DNA of 64,000 nt from Adhaeribacter radiodurans (GTDB lineage Bacteria > Bacteroidota > Bacteroidia > Cytophagales > Hymenobacteraceae): positions 1,860,001 through 1,924,000 of the forward strand of contig NZ_CP055153.1 in the NCBI RefSeq assembly GCF_014075995.1. The letters are read 5' to 3'. Made by a program: the position numbers and the translations under genes. Below, one piece after another: positions 15,490-23,569 of the stretch. Below the pieces are notes generated by a model. That model was not told where the DNA came from, searched no databases, and saw only the letters and a program-made list of their open reading frames with translations. Every line of letters begins with the position of its first letter. The stretch's first letter is position 1.

Positions 15490-15846
15490 GTTTTTAGTCC
15501 ATAGACCATGGTCGATAGTCCACAGACCAAAGCCCTACGTCTTTAAATTAAGTTTATTAGTTTAAATTGTTATATGTACTAGGTTCTGGTAAAGCAAGGG
15601 TTAAATTAAAAGGCATTATAAAGCAAGGCGTGCAGTGTAATAATTTTATTTTTTATCGGGCCTATCGTAAAATCACACTTATAGCTGTTTGTGAAGACAC
15701 AAACAGCGGCACCGCGCATTAGCATTGTCCTCACTGTCAAACTTTTTAAATTCTGTATCTTTATTTATTATACTGGATGTTGTAATAAATAATTGATTTC
15801 AGCTAGTTAACTAAAAAAGGTCTAATGTCCTGATACATGTATCTTT
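15490..15846. other. Gene-less stretch between a hypothetical gene and rnhA
   Basis: 357 bp. The rnhA-proximal part is the heptad block. The remainder is AT-rich with no open frame, hairpin terminator or full TAnnTTTG match that I can see on the rnhA strand. Confidence 0.5.
15496..15530 (-). repeat. Five-heptad repeat upstream of rnhA
   Basis: In the gene's direction the units are TTGGTCT, GTGGACT, ATCGACC, ATGGTCT and ATGGACT, then AAAAAC and the rnhA ATG. The block shares GTGGACT and ATGGACT with 11668-11702, and the latter is 6-7 bases before the start codon in both. Confidence 0.7.
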
Positions 15847-16359
15847 TTACTTTAACCTTTCTTTTAAATTTTGCCCTACTTTTTGCTCAAATTCTACTTG
15901 CGATAATTTTAAGTCTTCTCGTTCATAAAGGGCTAAATGCCCTATATTATTTGCCCTTGAAAGCTGGTAAGCAAAATCTATTTTTCGCATTGTTTCCGCC
16001 GAAGCACATAAGTTTTTGTGTTTGATTTTTCTGTTTAACCGGTATTTTTTATCAACCAGTATAACTTTGTTCTTAAGCAGATGGAATTTTACAGAATCAT
16101 TTTGCTGATTAAAGCGAGCTAAGCTATTCAATGGAATAGTCATTTGCCGATACTTGGCATACGACCACGAATACCAATGATTGAACAATTCGTATTTTAA
16201 TTCACTATTGTTAACGGTAATTACAATATCATAATGGCCCGGGAAAAATTTTGATCCTTTTCTGGAAGTAAATTCATTCTGCGCGAAAGCATTAATTGGG
16301 AAGGTTAACCAAAATAAAATCGCTATTGAAATTTGCCTTCTTACAATAACCTTGTCCAT
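15847..16359 (-). CDS. Secreted protein of unknown function
   Basis: 170 residues. The N-terminus is basic (MDKVIVRRQ), then a hydrophobic core and a cleavage site after INAFA before QNEF, a standard signal peptide. The mature part is basic and rich in Lys/Asn, with predicted strands in the first half (HYDIVITVNNSELKYELF) and helices toward the C-terminus (LSQVEFEQKVGQNLKERL). I do not recognise the family and see no catalytic motif. It lies downstream of the MarC gene on the same strand only if transcription passes the short octad tract between its start and marC (27 bp), so co-transcription is likely. Confidence 0.6.
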   Translation of the reverse strand: MDKVIVRRQISIAILFWLTFPINAFAQNEFTSRKGSKFFPGHYDIVITVNNSELKYELFNHWYSWSYAKYRQMTIPLNSLARFNQQNDSVKFHLLKNKVILVDKKYRLNRKIKHKNLCASAETMRKIDFAYQLSRANNIGHLALYEREDLKLSQVEFEQKVGQNLKERLK

Positions 16360-16372
16360 TATGAAACAGAAA

Positions 16373-16396
16373 AACCTTTCAACCTTCTAACCTACT
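16373..16396 (+). repeat. Octad repeat running into the 3' end of the MarC gene
   Basis: AACCTTTC, AACCTTCT, AACCTACT: three phased octads of the family also seen at 2852-2907. The MarC stop codon (16387-16389) and its last codons (Gly-Val-Gly) are encoded within the final two units, read on the other strand. Confidence 0.6.
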
Positions 16397-16962
16397 CCAA
16401 AATGAATATTGCTTTTGAATAATTTTATGGCAATAGCAAGTAATATAACGCCGAATACTTTCCGGAGAATATCCGAACCGCTGTCACCAAGTTTTCGCTC
16501 AATCCAACTCGACGACTTAAGTACGATGTACACAAAAACTAAATTAATAACTATACCCACTAAAATATTGGACAGAGAATACGCTGCCCGAAGAGATAGG
16601 AGAGTAGTAAGCGTACCGGCCCCTACAATTAACGGAAAAGCCAAAGGAACAATAGAACCGGTCTTAGAATTAGGATTAGATTGAAAAAGGTGAATACCCA
16701 ACACCATTTCCATACCGATTAAAAACAAAATTATGGCACCTGCTAAGGCAAACGACTCAAAATCGAGCCCGAATAATTTTAAAATCTCTTGTCCCAGAAA
16801 CAGGAAAACAATCATGAGTACGCCTGCTACTAAGGTGGCTTTTTCTGATTGAATTACTCCTTCGCGTTTTCTTAATTCTATAATAATAGGAATGGAACCC
16901 AGTATATCAATAATGGCAAATAATATTAAAGTAACTGATAAAATTTCTTTAAAGTTAAACAT
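16387..16962 (-). CDS. MarC family integral membrane protein
   Basis: 191 residues with six hydrophobic segments, as in the MarC/SNARE-associated family. The conserved first helix region is MFNFKEILSVTLILFAIIDI followed by LGSIPIIIELRK. The internal block is FALAGAIILFLIGMEMVLGI and the polar loop is PLAFPLIVGAGTLTT. The function of the family is unsettled; a link to antibiotic resistance was proposed and later withdrawn. The C-terminal residues are encoded by an octad repeat, so the gene end may have been reshaped by repeat expansion. The ATG at 16962 starts the first helix properly. Confidence 0.88.
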   Translation of the reverse strand: MFNFKEILSVTLILFAIIDILGSIPIIIELRKREGVIQSEKATLVAGVLMIVFLFLGQEILKLFGLDFESFALAGAIILFLIGMEMVLGIHLFQSNPNSKTGSIVPLAFPLIVGAGTLTTLLSLRAAYSLSNILVGIVINLVFVYIVLKSSSWIERKLGDSGSDILRKVFGVILLAIAIKLFKSNIHFGVG

Positions 16963-17008
16963 GAGGCAAAATAGACGGTGGCGCGTGTTTTTTCATAAAG
17001 CCGCAAAT

Positions 17009-18088
17009 TTAAGCGTAATATTTCAGAAAAAATTCTTTTAAGATTTCATATTCCTCATCGTTAATGGCCGGAAAATTAGCAACCCGGAAGCTATTTTTAG
17101 CCCAGGCACCGTAACCATTTCCTAATGTTAGGTTGTGGCGGGTTGCATTTCTTTTTACTTCCTCCACTAGTTTAGGATCAGCTTTTATAGCTAAAACCGT
17201 ATGCGACCGCACATCCGGATTTTCGACCAGCAAAGTTAAATTGCTGGTTACTTGTTCCTGAAAAAAATCGTAAAGTTGTTGCGCCCGCTGCACTAAATCT
17301 TTATCAATTACTTTTATTAAGGGGCGTTGCTCCAGTACTTTATTTAGTAAATAAATATTTAAAACATTAGGCGTATGGGTGGTCTGAAAGTTTAACATTT
17401 TCTCGTACATAGGCACGAGGCTATTGTAATGCCTCCGTTCGTTTAACTGTTTGGCCCGAATAATAGTACGCGGCGAACACACCATAATTCCCATTCCGGC
17501 GGGTAAACCAAAACATTTTTGCACCGAAGCGTACCAAATATCGGCTTTAATGTATTTTAAATTAATGCCGGCCATAGAAGAAGTAGCATCCACGGCAATA
17601 AGCGGATCCGGAAAACGATTTAGCAAATTCAGAATGTTATTTTCTTTTATTTGCGTACCATTAGACGTTTCGTTTTGCGTAATGCAAATTACATCTGTTT
17701 GGGCCGGAATATTTAATTCGTTCACGTTTATTTCGGCATTTAGGTCAAAAGCAATGCCAGTGGAATTTGGTTGTAATTTACGGGCATATTCCAGCCATTT
17801 TTGCCCAAAGGCCCCATTGTAAACATGAAAGCTAAGCTGTTTTACTAAACTTTGAGTAATAATTTCCCAGCATTCGGTGGCCGATGAGGTAAAAAAAACA
17901 TAGTAATCCTGCGGAATATTGAGCTTTTTTTTCAGCAGAGCGACGGTGTTTTTCGAAATCTCCACAAATTTTTCGCTCCGGTGCTGTATACCGAGGATAC
18001 CTTCCTCGAAGGCCAGGGCTAAATAATCTTTTACTTGATCGTAAACCTTAGAAGGGCCCGGATAAAAGTTTAAAGAAGGTAGGGACAT
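17009..18088 (-). CDS. Class V aminotransferase, SerC-like
   Basis: PLP-dependent enzyme of 359 residues. NFYPGPSKVY at the N-terminus is the glycine-rich substrate loop. VDATSSMAG holds the Asp that contacts the pyridine nitrogen, and WYASVQKCFGLPAGMG holds the PLP-binding Lys (the SVQK motif, about residue 194). The pattern fits phosphoserine aminotransferase (serine and pyridoxal phosphate synthesis) or the closely related alanine-glyoxylate group. Because its N-terminus differs from the usual Bacteroidota SerC, I leave the symbol blank. The next gene on the strand upstream is aroQ, 51 bp away. Confidence 0.8.
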   Translation of the reverse strand: MSLPSLNFYPGPSKVYDQVKDYLALAFEEGILGIQHRSEKFVEISKNTVALLKKKLNIPQDYYVFFTSSATECWEIITQSLVKQLSFHVYNGAFGQKWLEYARKLQPNSTGIAFDLNAEINVNELNIPAQTDVICITQNETSNGTQIKENNILNLLNRFPDPLIAVDATSSMAGINLKYIKADIWYASVQKCFGLPAGMGIMVCSPRTIIRAKQLNERRHYNSLVPMYEKMLNFQTTHTPNVLNIYLLNKVLEQRPLIKVIDKDLVQRAQQLYDFFQEQVTSNLTLLVENPDVRSHTVLAIKADPKLVEEVKRNATRHNLTLGNGYGAWAKNSFRVANFPAINDEEYEILKEFFLKYYA

Positions 18089-18139
18089 AATGATTTTTTA
18101 ATGAAAAATGAAGCGTAAGGCAGATCTACCAACGGTTAG

Positions 18140-18595
18140 TTAAGCGTTTTTGTAGGCGAAACCTACTGTTTTGGGTCTCAGATTATTGAGGTAAATTAAG
18201 CCTAACCGGTAACCTTCTAAGCCAAAACCTACAATACAACCTTTACAATTTTTGCTGATATAACTCTTATGCCGGAACTCTTCGCGGGCATATACATTGG
18301 ATATATGTACTTCAATTACTGGTGTTTCTATAGCCGCAATAGCATCGGCTAAAGCAATGGAAGTATGCGTATAGGCTCCGGCATTTAATAAAATTCCTTT
18401 ATACGAAAAGCCTACCTCGTGTAATTTGTTTATCAGTTCACCTTCAATGTTACTTTGATAGTATTCCAGTTCTAAATCCGGAAATGCAGTTTTTAATTCT
18501 TCAAAATAATTATCAAAAGAGCGGGTGCCGTATACCGATTTTTCGCGGGTGCCCAGTAAGTTTAGATTTGGACCGTTTATAATAAGTATTTTCAT
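18140..18595 (-). CDS. aroQ: 3-dehydroquinate dehydratase, type II
   Basis: Shikimate-pathway enzyme (anti-dehydration of 3-dehydroquinate), 151 residues, dodecameric in the family. Residues seen: NGPNLNLLGTRE (8-19), Tyr22 of the active site, Asn71 and His77 in NAGAYTHTS, His97 in EVHISN, and Arg108. The gene diverges from xerD across 148 bp, an arrangement I associate with Bacteroidota. A minus-strand TACCTTTG (18621-18628) lies 26 bp upstream of the ATG. Confidence 0.96.
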   Translation of the reverse strand: MKILIINGPNLNLLGTREKSVYGTRSFDNYFEELKTAFPDLELEYYQSNIEGELINKLHEVGFSYKGILLNAGAYTHTSIALADAIAAIETPVIEVHISNVYAREEFRHKSYISKNCKGCIVGFGLEGYRLGLIYLNNLRPKTVGFAYKNA

Positions 18596-18620
18596 AAAGT
18601 AGTTTCTGTTTTTACTAAAT

Positions 18621-18628
18621 CAAAGGTA
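18621..18628 (-). promoter_or_regulatory. Candidate -7 box for aroQ
   Basis: Minus-strand TACCTTTG matches TAnnTTTG and would place transcription start about 18 bp before the aroQ ATG. A TTTG lies further upstream but at 26 bp rather than 19 bp. Confidence 0.45.
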
Positions 18629-18743
18629 GAAAAAATTAGTCCGGCTGCCTAAAACAAACTAAATACAGGAGAGTAATTAGCTAGTTACGTTTGGTTCTTT
18701 AATTAATATAGTGCTTATTTGCTTTTTTATGTAAAATAGAATA

Positions 18744-19643
18744 ATGAACTGGAACACCGGACTGCAACAATTTAAAGCCTACTTGCAACTTGAAAAATCT
18801 TTATCGGGCAATTCGGTGGAAGCCTACCTTCGCGATGTTCCAAAGTTAATTCAATCTTTAGAGGCAAACAATCTTTCGGTGGGACCTTTGGAAGTGCAAT
18901 CCTCGCATGTACAAGGGTTGCTTAAATGGGTGAATGAACTCGGCATGACTCCTCATTCGCAAGCACGTACGCTTTCGGGCATCCGGGCTTTTTATAAGTT
19001 TCTGATTATGGAAGATTTATTGGCTGCCGACCCCACGGAAACTATAGAAGCTCCTAAATTAGACCGCAAATTACCCGATACGCTTAATTACGAAGAAATT
19101 ACTCAATTATTGGATGCCATCGATGTTTCTACCCCAGAAGGAACCCGCAACAAAGCCATGCTCGAAACTTTGTACAGTTCAGGTTTGCGCGTATCCGAAT
19201 TAGTAGAGCTCCGATTAAGTAATATTTACCGCGATTTAGGCTTTGTAAGAGTTATCGGGAAAGGCAGTAAAGAACGGCTGGTGCCCATTGGGCGGGATGC
19301 CTTAAAATATTTAAAAATTTACCTCGAAGAAATTCGCTGTCATATACCCATTAAAAAAGGGCAAGAAGATTATGTTTTTTTAAACCGCCGGGGTGCCGCA
19401 CTTACCCGGGTAATGGTATTTACCATCATTAAAAATCTGGCGCAAAAAATCAGCTTAAATAAAACTATTAGTCCGCACACTTTCCGGCATTCCTTTGCTA
19501 CTCACTTAATTGAAGGAGGCGCCGACTTAAGAGCCGTACAAGAAATGCTCGGCCATGAATCCATTACTACCACCGAAATATATACTCATTTAGACCGGGA
19601 TTATTTAAAGCAGGTCATTCAGGATTTTCATCCGCGCAGTTAA
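18744..19643 (+). CDS. xerD: Tyrosine recombinase XerD/XerC
   Basis: Site-specific recombinase of 299 residues that resolves chromosome dimers at dif with FtsK. The N-terminal core-binding SAM-like domain spans about 1-90. The catalytic set is complete: Arg149 in SSGLRVSEL, Lys173 in GKGSKERLVP, His245 and Arg248 in HTFRHSFATHL, His271 in LGHESI, and nucleophile Tyr280. Housekeeping rather than phage origin is supported by length, conserved aroQ neighbourhood and absence of attachment sites or phage genes. ftsK is 8 kb downstream. Confidence 0.9.
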   Translation: MNWNTGLQQFKAYLQLEKSLSGNSVEAYLRDVPKLIQSLEANNLSVGPLEVQSSHVQGLLKWVNELGMTPHSQARTLSGIRAFYKFLIMEDLLAADPTETIEAPKLDRKLPDTLNYEEITQLLDAIDVSTPEGTRNKAMLETLYSSGLRVSELVELRLSNIYRDLGFVRVIGKGSKERLVPIGRDALKYLKIYLEEIRCHIPIKKGQEDYVFLNRRGAALTRVMVFTIIKNLAQKISLNKTISPHTFRHSFATHLIEGGADLRAVQEMLGHESITTTEIYTHLDRDYLKQVIQDFHPRS

Positions 19644-19662
19644 TATAGATTTGTTCTATATT
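19642..19662 (+). terminator. AT-rich hairpin after xerD
   Basis: AATATAGA and TCTATATT pair around a five-base loop directly at the xerD stop, followed by ATTTTATTT. The stem is weak. The same bases contain TAGATTTG (19646-19653), a -7 match that could instead serve the receptor operon. Confidence 0.35.
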
Positions 19663-19760
19663 ATTTTATTTAACTGCATAATATTGCCAAAAAAAATTAG
19701 TAAAATGCCAGCATAAAAGTCGACTTTAACGGAATTTGTCATCCGGATTATATTCATTTG

Positions 19761-22496
19761 ATGAAAGTTTACCGCTGCTTTTTATTTTTTAGTTGTATCC
19801 TTCTTTTTCATTCGCGCGCGCAAGCCCAACAGGTAGTGCCTTCAACCGTTTCCACTCCGGATACAATGGTACTTATTTCGGCTTCGGCTACTAACCAGCC
19901 TTTAGTTCAGGTATTAACCACAATTCAGGAGAAGTACAAAATTCGTTTCTATTACCGCCCCGAATGGTTAGAAGAAAAAGTAGTTACCCTTAACATCAAT
20001 CAAGTGCCTTTAAGTCAAGGCTTGAAACAAATTTTACAGGGAATCACGCTGGATTTTATTATTTACCACCCAACAGCCGTAGTAATTTTGCCTAATGCCA
20101 CTACTATAGTAAATAATGCTGCTGAAATAAAAGAAGAAAAAACCTTCGTTGAAAGTGATAAAGTAATAATCGGGGATCGGCGATATGCCCGCGTAAATAA
20201 GAAACTTACCTTAATGGGTTATTTGAAAGATAGTATTTCCGGCGAGCCGATTATTGGTGCCAATGTGGTAGAGAAGAATCAGGGAATTGGTACTGCCACC
20301 GATAAAAACGGTTTTTATTCTTTGGTACTCAGTACGGGCTACCATCCGCTTACGTTTAGCTCGTTAGGCTATGAAAATGCCGAAAAAGTAATTGCCTTGT
20401 ACAGCAATGGTACTTACAATCAATCCTTAGTAAAATCAGCAGTTCAGTTATCCGAAGTTGAGATTAGAAGTAGAGCTAATAAACTGGATAATCTGGCCGC
20501 TATTCAATCCGGGGTGACGAAACTGGATTTAAGTCAGGTAAAAAAGTTACCGGCTTTTATGGGAGAGATAGACGTGGTGAAAACCTTGAAACTTATGCCC
20601 GGCGTAAGTTCTATTGGCGAGGCAGCGAGTGGTTTTAACGTGCGGGGCGGCAACGTAGACCAAAACTTAATTTTAATGGATGAGGCTCCTATTTTTAATT
20701 CTTCGCACTTGTTTGGGTTTTTCTCGGTTTTTAACCCCGATGCTTTGCAAGATATAACTTTATACCGCGGCGGCATTCCGGCTCAGTACGGCGGACGCAT
20801 TTCTTCGGTGCTGGAAGTAAAGCAAAAAGAAGGGAATTTTGAGAAATGGGAAGGAAACGGTGGCATTGGTCCGATAACCGGCCGCTTAGCTTTGCAGGGC
20901 CCCATTATTAAAAATAAAACGTCGGTTTTGGTGGCAGGTCGTAGCTCTTATTCTAACTGGGTTCTTAACCGCATGCACGACTCCGATCTAAGGCAAAGTA
21001 AAGCCTCTTTTTATGATGTTTCGGCTAAGATAAGTCACAAACTCTCCGATAAAGATAAAATTACTTTAACCGCTTATTCCAGTCAGGATAAATTTGGTTT
21101 TGCCGTGGATACTATTTACAGTTGGTATAATAAAGCCGCCAGTTTATTATACGGCCATACTTTTACCGATCGGTTTTTTCTGGATGTAGCCGCCGTGTAT
21201 TCTGATTATAATTTCCGGATTAATGTGGATGAACCAAATAATGCCTCGGTTTACAAAAACGGAATCCGGCAACAAAGTTTAAAAGCTACATTTACTTATA
21301 TTACCGGTCCGCATGAGTTGCAATTTGGCGCCATGGTAAATAATTATTTATTCTCGCCGGGCCAAATAAAACCGAATTCCAGTTACTCGCAAATAATACC
21401 CATTACGCTAGATGCCAAAAGAGCCCGCGAAGGAGGTATTTTTATTAACGATGAGTTTACCATTACGCCGCGCTTATCTTTAATGGCCGGAATCCGGTTT
21501 TCCGTTTACCAACACTTAGGCCCCGGTAAGGTTTTCAGCTACGCCGAAGATCAACCGCAAAAAGAAGAAACTATTATTGATACTCTTCAGTACGGTTCCG
21601 GCAAAATCATGAAAACTTACGGAGGGATAGAACCGCGCCTGTCTTTGCGATTTAGATTAACGGAAAATTCGTCGGTAAAAGCCGGTTATAACCGCATCCG
21701 GCAATATATTCATTTAGTATCCAATACAGCGGCCGCTTCGCCGGTGGATACCTGGACTACGAGTAGCACGTCCATCCAGCCTCAAATTGGCGATCAGGTA
21801 AGTTTAGGGATTTTCCAAAACCTGGCCCAAAATACCTTTGAGACTTCTGCTGAAGTTTATTATAAAGACATTCAGCATATTCTGGATTATAAAAATGGCG
21901 CTGTTCTTTATTTAAATAATAATTTAGAAACAGAATTGTTGCAAGGCAAAGGAAGGGCTTACGGAGCAGAATTTACTTTAAATAAAAAATCCGGCCGTTT
22001 ATCGGGCTGGGTAAATTATACGTATAGCCGCATCCAGTTGCAGATTAATGGAAAAACTCCCGAAGAAACCATTAACTACGGCGAATACTATCCGGCTAAT
22101 TACGAGAAGCCGCATACATTAAATATTGTTAGTAATTACCAATTTAACCGGCGGGTTAACTTTGGAGCTAACTTTACTTATAGTACCGGCCGGCCAATAT
22201 CAGCTCCTATTTCCTACTACCAATACGATGTTTTCTCGGTGCCTAATTACGCTTTACGCAATCAATACCGGATACCAGACTACCACCGCCTGGACTTATC
22301 TATCGGGATACAAACCGGTTATAAGAAAAAGAAAAAATGGGCCGGTTCCTGGAATTTTAGTGTGTACAATGCGTATGCCCGCAAAAATGCTTATTCCGTT
22401 TTCTTTAAAAAAGTATACGGGGCTCCGCCACAACCTTACCGTTTAGCCGTAGTGGGAACCTTAATACCGTCTGTTACCTATGATTTTAAATTTTAA
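19761..22496 (+). CDS. TonB-dependent outer-membrane receptor with STN domain
   Basis: 911 residues. After a signal peptide ending at SRAQA (about 24), an STN/secretin-like domain (about 40-105: VLTTIQEKYKIRFYYRP) precedes a carboxypeptidase-regulatory-like beta-sandwich (about 150-235: YLKDSISGEPIIGANV). Then come a plug domain (VKTLKLMPGVSSIGEAASGF, VRGGNVDQNLILMDEAPIFN) and a 22-strand-type barrel ending in VTYDFKF with a terminal aromatic. STN-bearing receptors in Bacteroidota often take signals from a FecR anti-sigma factor, but none is adjacent. The ATG at 19761 is preferred to an adjacent TTG. It forms an operon with the DUF4249 and macroglobulin-like genes. Ligand unknown. Confidence 0.92.
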   Translation: MKVYRCFLFFSCILLFHSRAQAQQVVPSTVSTPDTMVLISASATNQPLVQVLTTIQEKYKIRFYYRPEWLEEKVVTLNINQVPLSQGLKQILQGITLDFIIYHPTAVVILPNATTIVNNAAEIKEEKTFVESDKVIIGDRRYARVNKKLTLMGYLKDSISGEPIIGANVVEKNQGIGTATDKNGFYSLVLSTGYHPLTFSSLGYENAEKVIALYSNGTYNQSLVKSAVQLSEVEIRSRANKLDNLAAIQSGVTKLDLSQVKKLPAFMGEIDVVKTLKLMPGVSSIGEAASGFNVRGGNVDQNLILMDEAPIFNSSHLFGFFSVFNPDALQDITLYRGGIPAQYGGRISSVLEVKQKEGNFEKWEGNGGIGPITGRLALQGPIIKNKTSVLVAGRSSYSNWVLNRMHDSDLRQSKASFYDVSAKISHKLSDKDKITLTAYSSQDKFGFAVDTIYSWYNKAASLLYGHTFTDRFFLDVAAVYSDYNFRINVDEPNNASVYKNGIRQQSLKATFTYITGPHELQFGAMVNNYLFSPGQIKPNSSYSQIIPITLDAKRAREGGIFINDEFTITPRLSLMAGIRFSVYQHLGPGKVFSYAEDQPQKEETIIDTLQYGSGKIMKTYGGIEPRLSLRFRLTENSSVKAGYNRIRQYIHLVSNTAAASPVDTWTTSSTSIQPQIGDQVSLGIFQNLAQNTFETSAEVYYKDIQHILDYKNGAVLYLNNNLETELLQGKGRAYGAEFTLNKKSGRLSGWVNYTYSRIQLQINGKTPEETINYGEYYPANYEKPHTLNIVSNYQFNRRVNFGANFTYSTGRPISAPISYYQYDVFSVPNYALRNQYRIPDYHRLDLSIGIQTGYKKKKKWAGSWNFSVYNAYARKNAYSVFFKKVYGAPPQPYRLAVVGTLIPSVTYDFKF

Positions 22497-22499
22497 AAA

Positions 22500-23546
22500 A
22501 TGCAGTCTACCGTTTGGAAATACTTTTTAGTTTTATTGGCTTTAACCAGTTGCATTGACCCGGTAAATATTAACTTAAAACCGGAACCCGACCAACTGGT
22601 AGTAGAAGGATTAATTACCAACGAAAGTACGCAAGCCCCGATAAAAGTAGCTTATACCCAGCCTTATACCCAGCAAGTAGGCGTTATTCCCAAACCCCTA
22701 CAGAATGCTACCATTTATGTTGAAGATCAGAATAATAACCGGTTTAATTATTACGAGAATGCTCCCGGTAACTACATTCCGGAATCTTTTACCGGGGTAG
22801 TAGGTAACACGTACACCTTAACTATTATAACCGAAGGAAAAAAAGTTTACCAATCCAAGCCCGAAAAAATGGTTCCTACCAATCCCGTGGATGGAGTTTC
22901 GGCGGAGTTGCGCGCCCGCCCGAAAGTAGATAGCCAGGGCGACGAAATAATTGAATACAGTTTCCAGACTTTTGTAAATACCAGCGACCCTGCCGAGGAA
23001 AAAAATTATTACATGTGGCGGTGGATTGGAACATACGAGGTGCACACGCAGCCACAGGATCATACCCGGGATGTACAAGGAACTCCCGTACCCGATCCAT
23101 TACCTTGCTGCGCGGTTTGCTGGGTAACGGAAGGCCACCATAATATTTCCGTTCGAAACGATGCGTTAATTAATGGTAATAAAATTATTAAACAACCCAT
23201 TGCCTTACTGCCCATTTTACCTGAAAACTTTAGTTTCAGATACCATTTAAGAGTAAAGCAATACTCCCTTACGGAACCGGCTTATAATTTCTGGCGGATT
23301 CTTACCTCTCAGGTAACGGGGGTAGGTTCGGTGCAAGATCCGCCACCCGCGTCGGTGCATGGTAACATATTTAACGTGGATGATGAAAAAGAAGTGGTAT
23401 TAGGTTATTTTGGAGCTTCGGCGGTTTCCACAGATGCTTTTTTCATTGATCGGGGCGAGGTGCCATTCGCTATTCCCCGCTTTATTTACGCAGATGATTG
23501 CCGGGTTTTAAAAAATAGCACGGCAACTAAACCAGATTTTTGGTAA
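22500..23546 (+). CDS. DUF4249 family lipoprotein
   Basis: 348 residues. A short lipoprotein signal ends in LALTSC, with the lipobox Cys near residue 18. The DUF4249 signature follows: DQLVVEGLITNESTQAPIKV, then TIYVEDQNNNRFNYYE. Predicted beta-rich. DUF4249 proteins are found immediately after TonB-dependent receptors in Bacteroidota and probably act as their surface partner; function has not been established to my knowledge. Three cysteines in PCCAVC (about residues 201-206) plus flanking Trp could bind metal or form disulfides. Only 3 bp separate it from the receptor gene, so translation is probably coupled. Confidence 0.85.
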   Translation: MQSTVWKYFLVLLALTSCIDPVNINLKPEPDQLVVEGLITNESTQAPIKVAYTQPYTQQVGVIPKPLQNATIYVEDQNNNRFNYYENAPGNYIPESFTGVVGNTYTLTIITEGKKVYQSKPEKMVPTNPVDGVSAELRARPKVDSQGDEIIEYSFQTFVNTSDPAEEKNYYMWRWIGTYEVHTQPQDHTRDVQGTPVPDPLPCCAVCWVTEGHHNISVRNDALINGNKIIKQPIALLPILPENFSFRYHLRVKQYSLTEPAYNFWRILTSQVTGVGSVQDPPPASVHGNIFNVDDEKEVVLGYFGASAVSTDAFFIDRGEVPFAIPRFIYADDCRVLKNSTATKPDFW

Positions 23547-23569
23547 ACCAGATTTAATTACCTGCTTTC

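Noticed and set aside
18089-18139. Repeat block upstream of the class V aminotransferase start
   Set aside because: AATGAAAAATGAAG is simple A-rich sequence with no steady period.
18744-19643. Phage or integrative-element integrase
   Set aside because: Length, complete Xer motifs, the divergent aroQ neighbour and the absence of att sites or phage genes fit housekeeping XerD.
19642-19662. Confident terminator after xerD
   Set aside because: The stem is only A/T-rich and overlaps a promoter-like box, so it is listed with low confidence only.
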